Positions 40,885 to 49,168 are shown, counted from the first letter of the stretch. The stretch: 64,000 nucleotides of DNA from UBA7672 sp965279085 (GCA_965279085.1 OZ257149.1:682001-746000), one strand, 5' to 3'. Notes: generated from the sequence alone by a model not told the origin. A program made the numbers and translations.

Positions 40885-42189
40885 TCAGCCGCTCGGATCG
40901 TCGTCAATCGGCTGGGCCTTGCGCACCAGCACCTTGTCGATGCGGCGGCCGTCCATATCGATGACTTCGAATGTCAGCGGCTCGCGCTCGATCTTGTCGC
41001 CCTCCTTGGGGACCGCGCGCAGGAGGTGCATGACCAACCCGGCCACCGTGGAATAGCCCTCTTCCTCGTCGAGGCCGCGAACGCCGACCAGCTGCTCGAA
41101 CTCATCAACCGGCGTCATGCCATCGACCAGCCAGCTGCCGTCGTCGCGCAGCACGGGCGGGGACAAGCCATCTTCCACGCTGAGCGCGTTGTCGCCCGCG
41201 ATGGATTCCAGCAGGTCGGCGGCCGTCACGAGACCGAGCACGGCGCCATACTCGTCCGAAACCATCACCATGCGCACAGGATTACCGCGCATGGCCTCCA
41301 GCAGCTTCAGAACCGGCATGGTTTCCGGCACAAAGGCAGGCAAGTGCATAACGGCTTTCAGGTCGATCGTGCCGGTGCGCGCGAGGTGGGCGAAGAGTTC
41401 CTTGGTCTGCACAACGCCGACGACGTTGTCCGCATCGCCATCCGCCACCGGAAACCGCGAATGGCCGCTGTCGGTGATCTCCTTGAGCATCTCCTCGCGC
41501 GGCGTATTGGGATCGAGCCAGATGACCTCGGTGCGGGGCGTCATGATGGCTTTCACGGAGCGGTCGCCAAGGCGCATCACGCCCTGGATCATCTCACGCT
41601 CTTCTTCCTCGATGACGCCAGCTTTTTCGCCTTCGACAATCAGGGACTGGAGCTCTTCCTCGGTCACGTCTTCGGCGCGCGTGCGATGCAGCCCGAGCAG
41701 GCGCACCACGCCTTCGGTAACGGTGCGCAGCAGCCATACGAGCGGAGAGGAGGCCTTCTCCATGAGGGCCATGACGGGGGCCATGATGGCGGCCAGAGGT
41801 TCCGGCGCGGAGAGCGCGATGCGCTTGGGGATCAGCTCGCCGAGCACGAGCGACAGGAAAGTGGTGCCCGCAATCACGAAGCCAAAGGCGATGCCCGCTG
41901 CGTGGGGGACGAGCGCGGGATGGAGGCTGGCGACCCAGGGCGTCAGATCATCGGACAGATTGGTCGCGCTGTATGCGCCAGCGATGACGCCGATCGCGGT
42001 GATGCCGATCTGGACGGTGGAGAGAAGCTGGGAGGGATCTTCCAGCAGGCGCAGCGCAGTCTTCGCACCGCCATTGCCGCGGTCTGCCATGGCCTTGAGC
42101 CTGGGCTTGCGGGAAGAAACGATGGCCATCTCTGACAGCGCGAACACGCCGTTGAGCAGGACCAGCAGTACGAGGATCAGAAGTTCCAT
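40885..42189 (-). CDS. CNNM/CorC family protein (DUF21-CBS-CorC)
   Basis: A 434-residue membrane protein: DUF21/CNNM domain with four helices (1-190, with ALSEMAIVSSRKPRL, LLSTVQIGITAIGVIAG and FLSLVLGELIPKRIAL), two CBS domains (RSVKAIMTPRTEVIWLDPN and VMHLPAFVPETMPVLKLLE), and a CorC_HlyC C-terminal domain (WLVDGMTPVDEFEQLVGV). Family members are linked with Mg2+/Co2+ export; older names call them hemolysins. It converges on the ATP-grasp gene 3 nt away. Confidence 0.92.
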   Translation of the reverse strand: MELLILVLLVLLNGVFALSEMAIVSSRKPRLKAMADRGNGGAKTALRLLEDPSQLLSTVQIGITAIGVIAGAYSATNLSDDLTPWVASLHPALVPHAAGIAFGFVIAGTTFLSLVLGELIPKRIALSAPEPLAAIMAPVMALMEKASSPLVWLLRTVTEGVVRLLGLHRTRAEDVTEEELQSLIVEGEKAGVIEEEEREMIQGVMRLGDRSVKAIMTPRTEVIWLDPNTPREEMLKEITDSGHSRFPVADGDADNVVGVVQTKELFAHLARTGTIDLKAVMHLPAFVPETMPVLKLLEAMRGNPVRMVMVSDEYGAVLGLVTAADLLESIAGDNALSVEDGLSPPVLRDDGSWLVDGMTPVDEFEQLVGVRGLDEEEGYSTVAGLVMHLLRAVPKEGDKIEREPLTFEVIDMDGRRIDKVLVRKAQPIDDDPSG

Positions 42190-42375
42190 TTACTCCGCGG
42201 CCCGGACGGCCGTGTGTTGTGAGCCGGAGAACCCGGCGGGCAATCTTCTGCGATAGTTGGCCCGGCGGTTCAACGGCCAGACATGGCCGCAGACTCCCGC
42301 AATCCGATAAAACTCCCGTTTATTCAGTAAGATAGTTTGCTGATTTTCGTGGATAGCCATGAATTCAGGCGGCTT

Positions 42376-42404
42376 TTGCACGATCCGGAGATCGGTGATA
42401 GGAT
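42376..42404 (+). promoter_or_regulatory. Promoter of the S24 regulator
   Basis: TTGCAC (42376-42381) and TAGGAT (42399-42404) are spaced by 17 nt. The -10 lies inside the first operator, consistent with autorepression. Confidence 0.55.
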
Positions 42405-42415
42405 GATCTTCCTAT
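42398..42415 (+). promoter_or_regulatory. Operator 1 (TAGG-N8-CCTA)
   Basis: ATAGGATGATCTTCCTAT is an 18-bp site with perfect arms (ATAGGA/TCCTAT). It covers the -10 of the S24 gene promoter. Confidence 0.65.
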
Positions 42416-42417
42416 AA

Positions 42418-42435
42418 CTAGGTTCTGCGTCCTAG
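42418..42435 (+). promoter_or_regulatory. Operator 2 (TAGG-N8-CCTA)
   Basis: CTAGGTTCTGCGTCCTAG repeats the TAGG-N8-CCTA pattern of operator 1. The centres of the two sites are exactly 20 bp apart, about two helical turns, so two dimers could bind side by side. The site ends 17 nt before the start codon. Confidence 0.65.
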
Positions 42436-42452
42436 ACCGGAAAGACCGACTC

Positions 42453-43070
42453 ATGCGCCACAACGACATCTGGAAGGCCGTCGACGCCCTGGCCGAACGG
42501 CACGGCCTGTCGCCTTCGGGCCTCGCAAAACGGGCGGGTCTCGACGCGACCGCCTTCAACAAGTCGAAGCGCGCGGGTGCGGATGGTTCACCGCGCTGGC
42601 TGTCGACGGAGAGCCTGAGCAAGGCGCTCGATGCGGTTGGCTCCTCGCTGGAGGATTTCGCGGCGCTGGCAGAAGGGAGGCAGGGACACACGGCTCCCCT
42701 GCTCGGCTTCGCCAAGGCGGGCAACAATGGCTATTTCGACGATGCGGGGTTTCCCGCGGGCGATGGCTGGGAGGAAGTGAAATTCCCCGGCCTTGAAACC
42801 GAAAATGTCTACGCGCTCGAGATCACCGGCGACTCGATGGAGCCGGTCTATCGCCGCGGCGACCGCATCGTGGTCGCGCCCGGCGTCGCTGTGCGCCGTG
42901 GCGACCGCGTTGTGGCGAAAACGAAGGAAGGCGAAGTGCTCGCCAAGGTTCTCGGCCGCCAGACCGAGCGCGTCGTTGAGCTGATCTCGCTGAACCCCGC
43001 CTACGGCCCCCGCGAGCTTCCGCGCAACGAGCTGGCATGGATGGCGCGCATCCTGTGGGCGAGCCAGTAG
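42453..43070 (+). CDS. S24 family regulator (helix-turn-helix plus LexA/cI-type peptidase)
   Basis: A 205-residue protein. N-terminal helix-turn-helix like those of cI-type regulators (IWKAVDALAERHGLSPSGLAKRAGLDATAFNKSKR), then a S24 peptidase fold with catalytic Ser128 (TGDSMEPVYRRGDRIVV) and Lys156 (RVVAKTKEGEVLAK). An Ala89-Gly90 pair in FAKAGNNGYF is a plausible self-cleavage site. Such proteins are auto-cleaved on RecA activation or act as non-cleaved regulators. No phage genes are nearby. It is preceded by two operators. Confidence 0.9.
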   Translation: MRHNDIWKAVDALAERHGLSPSGLAKRAGLDATAFNKSKRAGADGSPRWLSTESLSKALDAVGSSLEDFAALAEGRQGHTAPLLGFAKAGNNGYFDDAGFPAGDGWEEVKFPGLETENVYALEITGDSMEPVYRRGDRIVVAPGVAVRRGDRVVAKTKEGEVLAKVLGRQTERVVELISLNPAYGPRELPRNELAWMARILWASQ

Positions 43071-43071
43071 G

Positions 43072-43893
43072 CTAATTCTTCTGCCCCTTCGCCATTGCCT
43101 GCATGGCCGCGGCGGTTTCCGGGTTGGACGGGAAGAACGCCTCCACCGCCAGTTCCGACAGCGTCACTTCCGCTGGCGTGCCAAACACCGTCGTCGTTGT
43201 GATGAAGGACAGCATCTGCCCGCCGATCTTCAGTTCGAACGGAAGCGCAATGGCGTCGGCTTCCTCCCACGCCTTGCCCTTGATGCTGGGCGGAGCCGGA
43301 TAGGCCGCCAGCTCTTTCTCCAGCGCGATCAGTTTCGGATCGCAGGTGATGTCGATCTGCTGGTTCAGCCGCCACAGCACATGGGCCTTCCAGCGCGCGA
43401 GATTGACGATGTGCGGCGCCAGCCCGCCGGGGTGCAGCAACACGCGCAAGACGTTCACGTCGCCAGCCAGCAGGCTCTTGTCCTCGACGATTCCAAGCAT
43501 CGGGCCGACGAGCGCATTCGCCATCACCAGCGTCCAGTAGCGATCGATCGCGAGCGCCGGATTGGGCTCATGCCCTTTGAGTACCAGATCGACCGCCGCA
43601 CGCGCGGCCGCCATGGACGGATCGGAGAGCTTCCGCTCGGCGAAGGCGGGTGCGAATCCTGCGGACAGAAGCAGCACGTTTCTTTCCCTCAATGGCAGGC
43701 CGAGATGTTCGGAAAGCATTTCAACCATCTCGCGCGAAGGGGCTGAGCGGCCGCTTTCGACGAAGCTGAGATGGCGCTGCGAAACGCCTGCTTCCAGCGC
43801 GAGGTCGAGCTGGCTCAGCCGGCGGCGCGAGCGCCATTCCTTGATCAGGTCACCGACCTTGGCAGGATGTTCAGACGAGGATTGTTTCATCAT
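43072..43893 (-). CDS. XRE family regulator with MmyB-like ligand domain
   Basis: A 273-residue regulator: N-terminal helix-turn-helix (VGDLIKEWRSRRRLSQLDLALEAGVSQRHLSFVESGRSAPSREMVEMLSEHLGLP), then the MmyB-like domain with the LALDRYW-like strand (PALAIDRYWTLVMANALVGP), LLHPGGLAPHIVNLARWKAHVLWRL and ending FITTTTVFGTPAEVTLSELAVEAFFP. Ligands of such domains are probably fatty-acid-like. It is convergent with the S24 gene, one base apart. ATG at 43893 or 43890. Confidence 0.92.
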   Translation of the reverse strand: MMKQSSSEHPAKVGDLIKEWRSRRRLSQLDLALEAGVSQRHLSFVESGRSAPSREMVEMLSEHLGLPLRERNVLLLSAGFAPAFAERKLSDPSMAAARAAVDLVLKGHEPNPALAIDRYWTLVMANALVGPMLGIVEDKSLLAGDVNVLRVLLHPGGLAPHIVNLARWKAHVLWRLNQQIDITCDPKLIALEKELAAYPAPPSIKGKAWEEADAIALPFELKIGGQMLSFITTTTVFGTPAEVTLSELAVEAFFPSNPETAAAMQAMAKGQKN

Positions 43894-44006
43894 GCGCAGA
43901 CGATAGCCGCACGCGATCCGTCCTTCCATTACCTCTCACGTAATCGCCAGCCCTATCCGGCCCCGCCATGTTCAGCGCATCGAAACGGCCAACACAGGAG
44001 CTGCCC

Positions 44007-44399
44007 ATGACCGTCCTCTCGTCCTACCTCCGCAAAGTCCTGCTCGCCGACGCCGTGATCAGCGGCGCGGCGTGTCTCGCGATGATCGGCGGGGCGGACT
44101 TCACACACGGCCTGCTGGGCCTGCCCTCAGCCCTGATTTTCTGGTCCGGCGTCGCGCTGGTTCCGTTCATTGTCACGTTGGCTATGGTCGTGCGCGCCGG
44201 CGCAGCGCCGAAAGGCCTGTTGGTGGCGATCATCGGGATCAACTTCGCCTGGGTCGCGGCCAGTGTGTTCGTGGCGTTCGGGCCTATGTTCGCGCCGACG
44301 CTGCTAGGCCAGGCCTTCGTCGTCGCCCAGGCGGCCACGGTCTTCCTTCTCGCAGAGCTGCAGGTCACTGGCCTGCGCCGCGCCGGCGCCGCGGCCTGA
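44007..44399 (+). CDS. Four-helix membrane protein of unknown function
   Basis: A 130-residue protein with four hydrophobic helices (about 10-30, 42-62, 67-92, 95-118). The pattern KVLLADAVISGAACLAMIGGADFTHGLLGLPSALIFWSGVALVPF resembles small alphaproteobacterial membrane proteins without assigned function. It is divergent from the XRE regulator (113-nt gap), so that regulator may control it. CAGGAGCTGCCC precedes the ATG, and a terminator follows. Confidence 0.78.
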   Translation: MTVLSSYLRKVLLADAVISGAACLAMIGGADFTHGLLGLPSALIFWSGVALVPFIVTLAMVVRAGAAPKGLLVAIIGINFAWVAASVFVAFGPMFAPTLLGQAFVVAQAATVFLLAELQVTGLRRAGAAA

Positions 44400-44426
44400 T
44401 CTCTCTCTGTCGCGCGTCTTGCCTTG

Positions 44427-44460
44427 GCTCCTCCGGCCTCCCGCCGGGGGAGCTTTCTTT
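44427..44460 (+). terminator. Rho-independent terminator
   Basis: GCTCC-TCCGGC pairs with GCCGGG-GGAGC around a 5-nt loop, followed by TTTCTTTT. It ends the four-helix membrane protein gene and abuts the leftward gene beyond. Confidence 0.82.
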
Positions 44461-44730
44461 TCAGACTTCAAGCATCATGAGCTTGTCGAGCACAGAGGCG
44501 AGCCGCTCCGGTGGCACAGGCGACTTCATCGCTTCGTCCGCGGCCCAGCGAAGATAGGTCTCCACCTCCGCCCGCCCTGCCTTCCGCTGAAGCAGCGCCA
44601 GCACGGGCCATGCATAGCTGTCGTACTCGTCGAGCGGCACGCCGCAGCCGATGGGATCCCACTCGCCGTGCAAGATTGCGCGCACCTGATCGAACGATGC
44701 CCTGGCGCGCCGCAGATCCGGACGGCTCAC
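44461..44730 (-). CDS. Small hypothetical protein
   Basis: An 89-residue cytoplasmic protein starting at a GTG that overlaps the upstream TPR-protein stop in GTGA. It is helical and has the motif HGEWDPIGCGVPLDEYDSYAWPVLALLQRKAG, then a helix EVETYLRWAADEAM. This GEWDPIG..DEYD..A pattern occurs in a family of short bacterial proteins of unknown function. No signal peptide. Confidence 0.72.
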   Translation of the reverse strand: MSRPDLRRARASFDQVRAILHGEWDPIGCGVPLDEYDSYAWPVLALLQRKAGRAEVETYLRWAADEAMKSPVPPERLASVLDKLMMLEV

Positions 44731-45512
44731 AGCATCTCCTGCGCCAGCTTCTGCGCGGCGGCCTTGTCGCCTGCCAGCGCAGTCGCAAGTCGCATCGCGC
44801 GCGCCTGCATCACCTGCTCGACATGGTCGCCTGCGTTCGCCGCCGCTGCACGCGCAAGGATGCGCGCCGCCTCAGCGGCATTTGCCTTTGCATCCAGCGC
44901 AGCGAGGGCGCGGGCGAATTGCCAGTGAATGCCGACATCGTCCGGGGCCAACTTCACGGCCGCTTCGTAGTGCTCGCGCGCCGAACCTAAGCTGGCGCCC
45001 ATTATCCATGCGCCGAAGCCGCCGCCGCGGCGTTCGACTTCCAGATTCCAGACGGCGAGGAAGCCGTGGGCGTAGAAGTTGGCGGGATCGTTCGCGAGCA
45101 CTTCTTCCGCCAGCTTGCGGCCCTTCTCGCCATAGCCGGCGTTCCACGCCGCCATCAGGTCCATCCGCCGGCTCTTCAGCGACAGGGCGATGGCGAGCTG
45201 CAGACGGCCTTCCTCGTGGGCGGGATCGAGTTTCAGCGCGGCTTCGGCATTCCGCGAGGCGCGCTCCACGATGGCCGCGTCCGGTTCTGTCGTTCCCGTC
45301 ATGCAGAGGGCGAGCAGAGAGCGGGCGGCGAAAGCGAGATTGTCGGCGCCGGACGCGGCCTCCGCCGCCTGGGCTGCGGCCATATACTCCCCGCGCGCGA
45401 ACTTGGCGGTGAGTTCGCCTGATATGGGATGAGCGAGGGCCGGCAGGACGAGCGTCATCAGCGCGGCAATAACCGTTGCAACTCGCCGGGATGCGCCGCG
45501 GAAACCGCGCAT
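44727..45512 (-). CDS. Exported TPR-repeat protein
   Basis: A 261-residue protein with an N-terminal signal (GASRRVATVIAALMTLVLPALAHP, cleavage near ALA) and at least three helical repeats of TPR type (ANDPANFYAHGFLAVWNLEVE, GSAREHYEAAVKLAPDDVGIHWQFARALAALD). Likely a periplasmic protein-interaction scaffold. I prefer the ATG at 45512, which has GGAAGGG 6 nt upstream, to an ATG at 45539. It is coupled to the small gene downstream. Confidence 0.82.
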   Translation of the reverse strand: MRGFRGASRRVATVIAALMTLVLPALAHPISGELTAKFARGEYMAAAQAAEAASGADNLAFAARSLLALCMTGTTEPDAAIVERASRNAEAALKLDPAHEEGRLQLAIALSLKSRRMDLMAAWNAGYGEKGRKLAEEVLANDPANFYAHGFLAVWNLEVERRGGGFGAWIMGASLGSAREHYEAAVKLAPDDVGIHWQFARALAALDAKANAAEAARILARAAAANAGDHVEQVMQARAMRLATALAGDKAAAQKLAQEML

Positions 45513-45612
45513 GAGAGCCCTTCCAACCGTTAATGTCATGATGAGCCGACCTTCCCCCTTGCGCAACGACCCAAACTCAGGCGCTTAGTGCGCAATCTGA
45601 GGAGAAAGGCTC

Positions 45613-46050
45613 TTGCGGCTTCTGGCTTTTGTGGCGGTGCTGACGCTGGCTGCGGCCTGCGATGCACCCAAGGGCGCGGAACCCGAGCCGTCAGCCTCGA
45701 TTCCCCAGAGCAGACCCAACCCCTTCAGCGCCGATGCGAGCGAAGAGCGCGCCTACGCGGGCGAGTGGGCTCTGGCGGCAGACCAGTGCGGCGACGCCAG
45801 GAAGGTGTGGACCATCGAGACAAACCGGATGGGCATGCAGCGGGAACGCTTCTGCGTATTCGATCGCATCTATGTATCCGGCAACAGCGGCGAAGGCGAA
45901 GCCTGGTCGGCCAGTGCGCGGTGTCTGGCGGGCGGACGGGAAAGCAATGACTTCGTATTTTTCCGCGTGAAGGCCAACAAGGCCGAGATGAAGGTTACGA
46001 TCAACGACGCGGGCGCGGTGGACCTCGTTCGCTGCCCGATGCGGACCTGA
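45613..46050 (+). CDS. Lipoprotein of unknown function
   Basis: A 145-residue lipoprotein starting at a TTG with GAGGAGAAAGGC upstream. Lipobox AAAC (Cys16). The mature protein has EWALAADQCGDARKVWTIETNRMGMQRERFCVFDRIYVSG and SARCLAGG, with four further cysteines that could make two disulfides. It looks like a small beta-barrel-type inhibitor or lysozyme-inhibitor-like domain, but no family is assigned. Confidence 0.72.
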   Translation: MRLLAFVAVLTLAAACDAPKGAEPEPSASIPQSRPNPFSADASEERAYAGEWALAADQCGDARKVWTIETNRMGMQRERFCVFDRIYVSGNSGEGEAWSASARCLAGGRESNDFVFFRVKANKAEMKVTINDAGAVDLVRCPMRT

Positions 46051-46071
46051 ACTGGCTGGGGAGCCGAACGC

Positions 46072-46506
46072 ATGCTTGCAGTCTTCGACACGCTTCTGAT
46101 CGTGCATTTCATCGGCCTGATGATGGGCGCGGGCGGCGGGCTCGGCAGCACCATCGCGGCGGCGTATGCCAACAGCCTTCAGCCGGAGCAGGCCGGCGTG
46201 ATCCGCGGCCTGTCGCCCGGGCTCGCGCGGCTGTCGACCATCGGGCTGGTTCTGATGCTGCTGACCGGCATTGCGCTGATGTTCTGGAAGTACAATGGCG
46301 ATGTGGCGAGCATGCCGGCGCTGTTCTGGGTGAAGATGCTGTTCGTCACGACACTGACCATCGCGGTGATCCTGATCGAGATGACGCACGCGCAGGTGAA
46401 GAAGGGCAACACGGCTGCTGCTGCTGCGCGCCTGCCGCGCTTCGGACCGATGGCGGGGACGTCTGCGTTCCTTGCGGTGATCTTTGCCGTGCTGACCTTT
46501 CACTAG
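46072..46506 (+). CDS. Membrane protein, first of a tandem pair
   Basis: A 144-residue protein with four hydrophobic helices and conserved turns: LLIVHFIGLMMGAGGGLG at the start, LTGIALMFWKYNG, PALFWVKMLFVTTLTIAVILIEM, FLAVIFAVLTFH at the end. A His in the first helix and a Lys after FW suggest the copper-resistance-D-like or DUF-type membrane family with possible cofactor binding; this is unproven. The paralogous gene follows 2 nt later. Confidence 0.75.
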   Translation: MLAVFDTLLIVHFIGLMMGAGGGLGSTIAAAYANSLQPEQAGVIRGLSPGLARLSTIGLVLMLLTGIALMFWKYNGDVASMPALFWVKMLFVTTLTIAVILIEMTHAQVKKGNTAAAAARLPRFGPMAGTSAFLAVIFAVLTFH

Positions 46507-46508
46507 GC

Positions 46509-46922
46509 ATGAACGACGTTCTCGTCATCTTTCACCTGATCGGACTGATGATCGCGATCACGGGGAGCCTTGGCGGCACCGTCGTGCTGGCGTTGGCGAA
46601 GCCCGCGCAGAAGCAGAAGGGCGGGCCGCTGCGCGGCATCGGGCCGGCGTTTGCTCACCTGTCGGTGTTCGGACTGACCCTGCTGTGGCCATCGGGCATT
46701 GCCATGATGGTGACCGAGGAAAGCCCCGTGACCAACACGACCATGTTCTGGATGAAGATGGGCTTTGTCGGCTTGCTGACCTTCACGACGATGACGATCG
46801 AGATCGTCTATGATCGCGGCCGGCGCGATCCGACCATCGCGCGGACGCTGCCGAGCCTGATGCCGCTGACGGTGCTCGCCTCCTTTCTCGTCGTGATCTT
46901 CTCGGTGCTGGCGTACCACTAG
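46509..46922 (+). CDS. Membrane protein, second of a tandem pair
   Basis: A 137-residue paralogue of the preceding gene: VIFHLIGLMIAITGSLGG, LLWPSGIAMMV, MFWMKMGFVGLLTFTTMTIEIV and FLVVIFSVLAYH align position by position. The pair probably forms a heterodimer. Its stop overlaps that of lysS on the other strand. Confidence 0.75.
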   Translation: MNDVLVIFHLIGLMIAITGSLGGTVVLALAKPAQKQKGGPLRGIGPAFAHLSVFGLTLLWPSGIAMMVTEESPVTNTTMFWMKMGFVGLLTFTTMTIEIVYDRGRRDPTIARTLPSLMPLTVLASFLVVIFSVLAYH

Positions 46923-48505
46923 CCGCGCGCGAGTGAGTCACGGATCAGCTTGGCGGACTCCTTCACGCCGTAGAGCGCGACGAAGCCGCCGAAGCGCGGG
47001 CCCTGCGACTGGCCGAGGCAGACTTCATAGATCGCCGTGAACCACGCGCGAAGTGGTTCGAAGGCGCGCTCTGTTCCCACGGCGAACACCATGGTCTGCA
47101 GGCTCTCGCCATCCGTCGGGCCATCCCAGTTTTCGAGACGCGAAGCGAGATCCTCAAGAGCGGCGCGTTCCTTCTCGTCTGGCGCGCGGTACTGCTTCGT
47201 GGGCTTCACGAAGTCGGCGTAGTATTTCAGCGCGTAGCCGACGAGGTGGTCGAGCAGCGGATCGGTTTCCGGCGAGGCGTTCGGCGCTTCGCGGCGGATG
47301 AAGCCCCAGAGGACATCCTTGTTCGACGCGTTGGCGGCCGAGACGAGGTTCAGCAGCATGGCGAAAGACACCGGCGATGACTTCGCGGGCGGCTTGCCGC
47401 CGTGGATGTGCCAGGCCGGATTTTCGAGTTGCTGTTCCGGCGTCTGCTTCGCGTAGGCATCGAGGAAGGTGAGGTATTCGTCGACGGCTTTCGGGATCAC
47501 GTCGAAGTAGAGCTTCTTCGCGGTCTTCGGTTTCTGCCACTGGTAGAGCGACAGGGATTCAGCCGGCGCGTAGGCCAGCCACTGTTCGACCGAGATGCCG
47601 TTGCCTTTCGACTTCGATATCTTCTCGCCTTTTTCGTCGAGGAAGAGTTCGTAGACAAACTGGTGCGGCGGCTCCGCCCCAAGAATCTTGCAGATCTTCG
47701 AATAGATCGGCGCGTTGGCCTGGTGGTCCTTGCCGAACATTTCGAAGTCGACGCCGAGGGCGGCCCAGCGCATGCCGAAGTCGGGCTTCCACTGCAGCTT
47801 CACATTGCCGCCGGTGACGGGGAGCGTGGTGTCTTCGTCGTTTTCGTCCGCGAAAGTAATCGTGCCGGCTTTGGCATCAACCTTCTTCATGGGCACGTAG
47901 AGCACGCGGCCAGTGGTCGGCGAGATCGGCAGGAAGGGCGAATAGGTTTCGCGGCGTTCGTCGCCCAGCGTCGGGAGCATCACCTTCATGATGTCGTCGT
48001 ACTTCTCCGCCGCGCGCAGCAGCATCGCGTCGAAGCGGCCGGATTTGTAGAGCGAGGTGGCGGAGGCGAATTCGTATTCGAAGCCGAAGCTATCGAGGAA
48101 GGCCTGCAGGCGGCCGTTCATGTGGGCGCCGTAGCTCTCGTGCGTGCCGAAGGGATCAGGCACTGACGTGAGCGGCTTCTGCAGGTAGCCGGAGAGCATC
48201 TCCTGGTTCGGAAGATTGTCCGGCACCTTGCGCATGCCATCCATGTCGTCGGAGACGCAGATGAGGCGCGTCCTGTAGGCGCCGTTGGTGAGCGCCTCGA
48301 ACGCCTTGCGGACCATGGTGGTGCGGACGACTTCGCCGAACGTGCCGATGTGCGGCAGGCCCGAGGGGCCATAGCCGGTCTCGAACACCACGGGCGCGTC
48401 TTGTCCGCGGCCGGCCTTCTCCAGCTTCTCGATGCGCGCCTTTAGCTCGCGCGCCTGTTCGAACGGCCAGGCTTTTGCGGTTGCGGCTAGGTCGGCGACG
48501 GACAT
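46919..48505 (-). CDS. lysS: Lysyl-tRNA synthetase, class I
   Basis: Charges tRNA-Lys. The 528-residue product belongs to the class I (archaeal type, LysK-like) enzyme found in alphaproteobacteria, not the usual class II: HIGH motif PHIGTFGE (50s), KMSKS loop KISKSKGNG, and an all-helical C-terminal part. The ATG at 48505 has AGGAG 6 nt upstream. A short acidic reading frame lies 44 nt upstream on the same strand. Confidence 0.95.
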   Translation of the reverse strand: MSVADLAATAKAWPFEQARELKARIEKLEKAGRGQDAPVVFETGYGPSGLPHIGTFGEVVRTTMVRKAFEALTNGAYRTRLICVSDDMDGMRKVPDNLPNQEMLSGYLQKPLTSVPDPFGTHESYGAHMNGRLQAFLDSFGFEYEFASATSLYKSGRFDAMLLRAAEKYDDIMKVMLPTLGDERRETYSPFLPISPTTGRVLYVPMKKVDAKAGTITFADENDEDTTLPVTGGNVKLQWKPDFGMRWAALGVDFEMFGKDHQANAPIYSKICKILGAEPPHQFVYELFLDEKGEKISKSKGNGISVEQWLAYAPAESLSLYQWQKPKTAKKLYFDVIPKAVDEYLTFLDAYAKQTPEQQLENPAWHIHGGKPPAKSSPVSFAMLLNLVSAANASNKDVLWGFIRREAPNASPETDPLLDHLVGYALKYYADFVKPTKQYRAPDEKERAALEDLASRLENWDGPTDGESLQTMVFAVGTERAFEPLRAWFTAIYEVCLGQSQGPRFGGFVALYGVKESAKLIRDSLARG

Positions 48506-48549
48506 GGAGGGCTCCTGAGCGCTGGCCCTAGGCGGCGGGTGCGGAAGGG

Positions 48550-48759
48550 TCAAGCTTGAGGCCCGCGAGGCCTAGGCGCGGGAAATTCGCCGCCGCCGGA
48601 TTCGGCGGAAGCAGGAAAACTCCGAATCGGCGGATTCGGATTCAGAAAATCGACGGCGGAATCGGGAAAATCGGAGCTCGTCGATTCTTCCGATTCTTCC
48701 GGTTCCGAAAATTCCGCCGATTCTTCCGTTTCTTCCGTTCGCCGGGCTGACAGGATCAT
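48550..48759 (-). CDS. Short Glu/Ser-rich open frame upstream of lysS
   Basis: A 69-codon frame with GGAG 7 nt before its ATG. The product is strongly acidic and repetitive (TEETEESAEFSEPEESEEST). The DNA is a purine-rich imperfect repeat of CGGAAGAATCGG, with codon use unlike the neighbours (many GAA and TCG codons). It could be a real small protein, a translated leader for lysS, or a low-complexity repeat. Confidence 0.35.
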   Translation of the reverse strand: MILSARRTEETEESAEFSEPEESEESTSSDFPDSAVDFLNPNPPIRSFPASAESGGGEFPAPRPRGPQA

Positions 48760-49131
48760 TGGGCATCTCCGCTCAAGTCATGCGCGGAGTATGCGGCCAA
48801 TCGGGGTGGGTGGTGGGTTGGCGTATCCAGATCCTCCATTTCGGCGAGGCTTTCGCATTGGAAGCGTTGGAGAATTTTTCCGAGGACGTGGTCTGGATTC
48901 CGCGGAATTGCTTCGGCTCTCTCAACCGCGTCCCCCGCGAAGGCGGGGGTCCAGGGGCGGTTGGGAGGCTGGCGCGGGCTTGAAGCTGCAGGCCGGAACA
49001 AGGCTTGGCGTCAGCCCTGGATCCCCGCTTTCGCGGGGGACGCGGACCCAAAGGGTCCGCTTCCTAGCGTAGGCAGCCTTCCCCGCCCGGCATGCGACGC
49101 GCCGCCTCGGGGCATGGGTGTTGCAGGGCGA
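48760..49131. other. Gene-poor stretch with large inverted repeat
   Basis: About 370 bp between the acidic frame and the bfd promoter. A leftward open frame (to 48756) ends in an ATGA overlap with the acidic frame but has no good start. The remainder is taken up by the 120-bp inverted repeat. Confidence 0.45.
48926..49045. repeat. Intergenic repeat with 31-bp inverted arms
   Basis: Arms at 48926-48956 and 49015-49045 are inverse complements at 29 of 31 positions; each arm also contains its own hairpin (CCCCCGC/GCGGGGG). The 58-bp centre is unrelated. Its form matches dispersed palindromic elements of Caulobacter-like genomes, or a non-autonomous miniature element. Confidence 0.7.
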
Positions 49132-49168
49132 TTGACAATCAGTCGCAAAGCGTTGCAAATCGTTCGCA
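49132..49168 (+). promoter_or_regulatory. bfd promoter with Fur-like box
   Basis: TTGACA (49132-49137) is followed after 17 nt by GCAAAT (49155-49160). TGCAAATCGTTCGCA (49154-49168) has near-symmetric arms TGCAAA/TTCGCA and resembles alphaproteobacterial Fur/Mur sites; its last A is the first base of the bfd start codon. A start site 7 nt after the -10 would give a leaderless or nearly leaderless mRNA. Confidence 0.55.

Noticed and set aside
41026..42256. Two long plus-strand frames across the CNNM/CBS gene
   Set aside because: Both are antisense to a clear CNNM/CBS protein and have no family motif.
42190..42381. 63-residue leftward frame just before the CNNM gene
   Set aside because: No ribosome site or domain; it ends by chance at the CNNM start, and the region is better explained as promoter DNA.
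48759..48983. Rightward frame ending inside the inverted repeat
   Set aside because: Its end is translated repeat (RVPREGGGPG), a common artefact; no convincing start.
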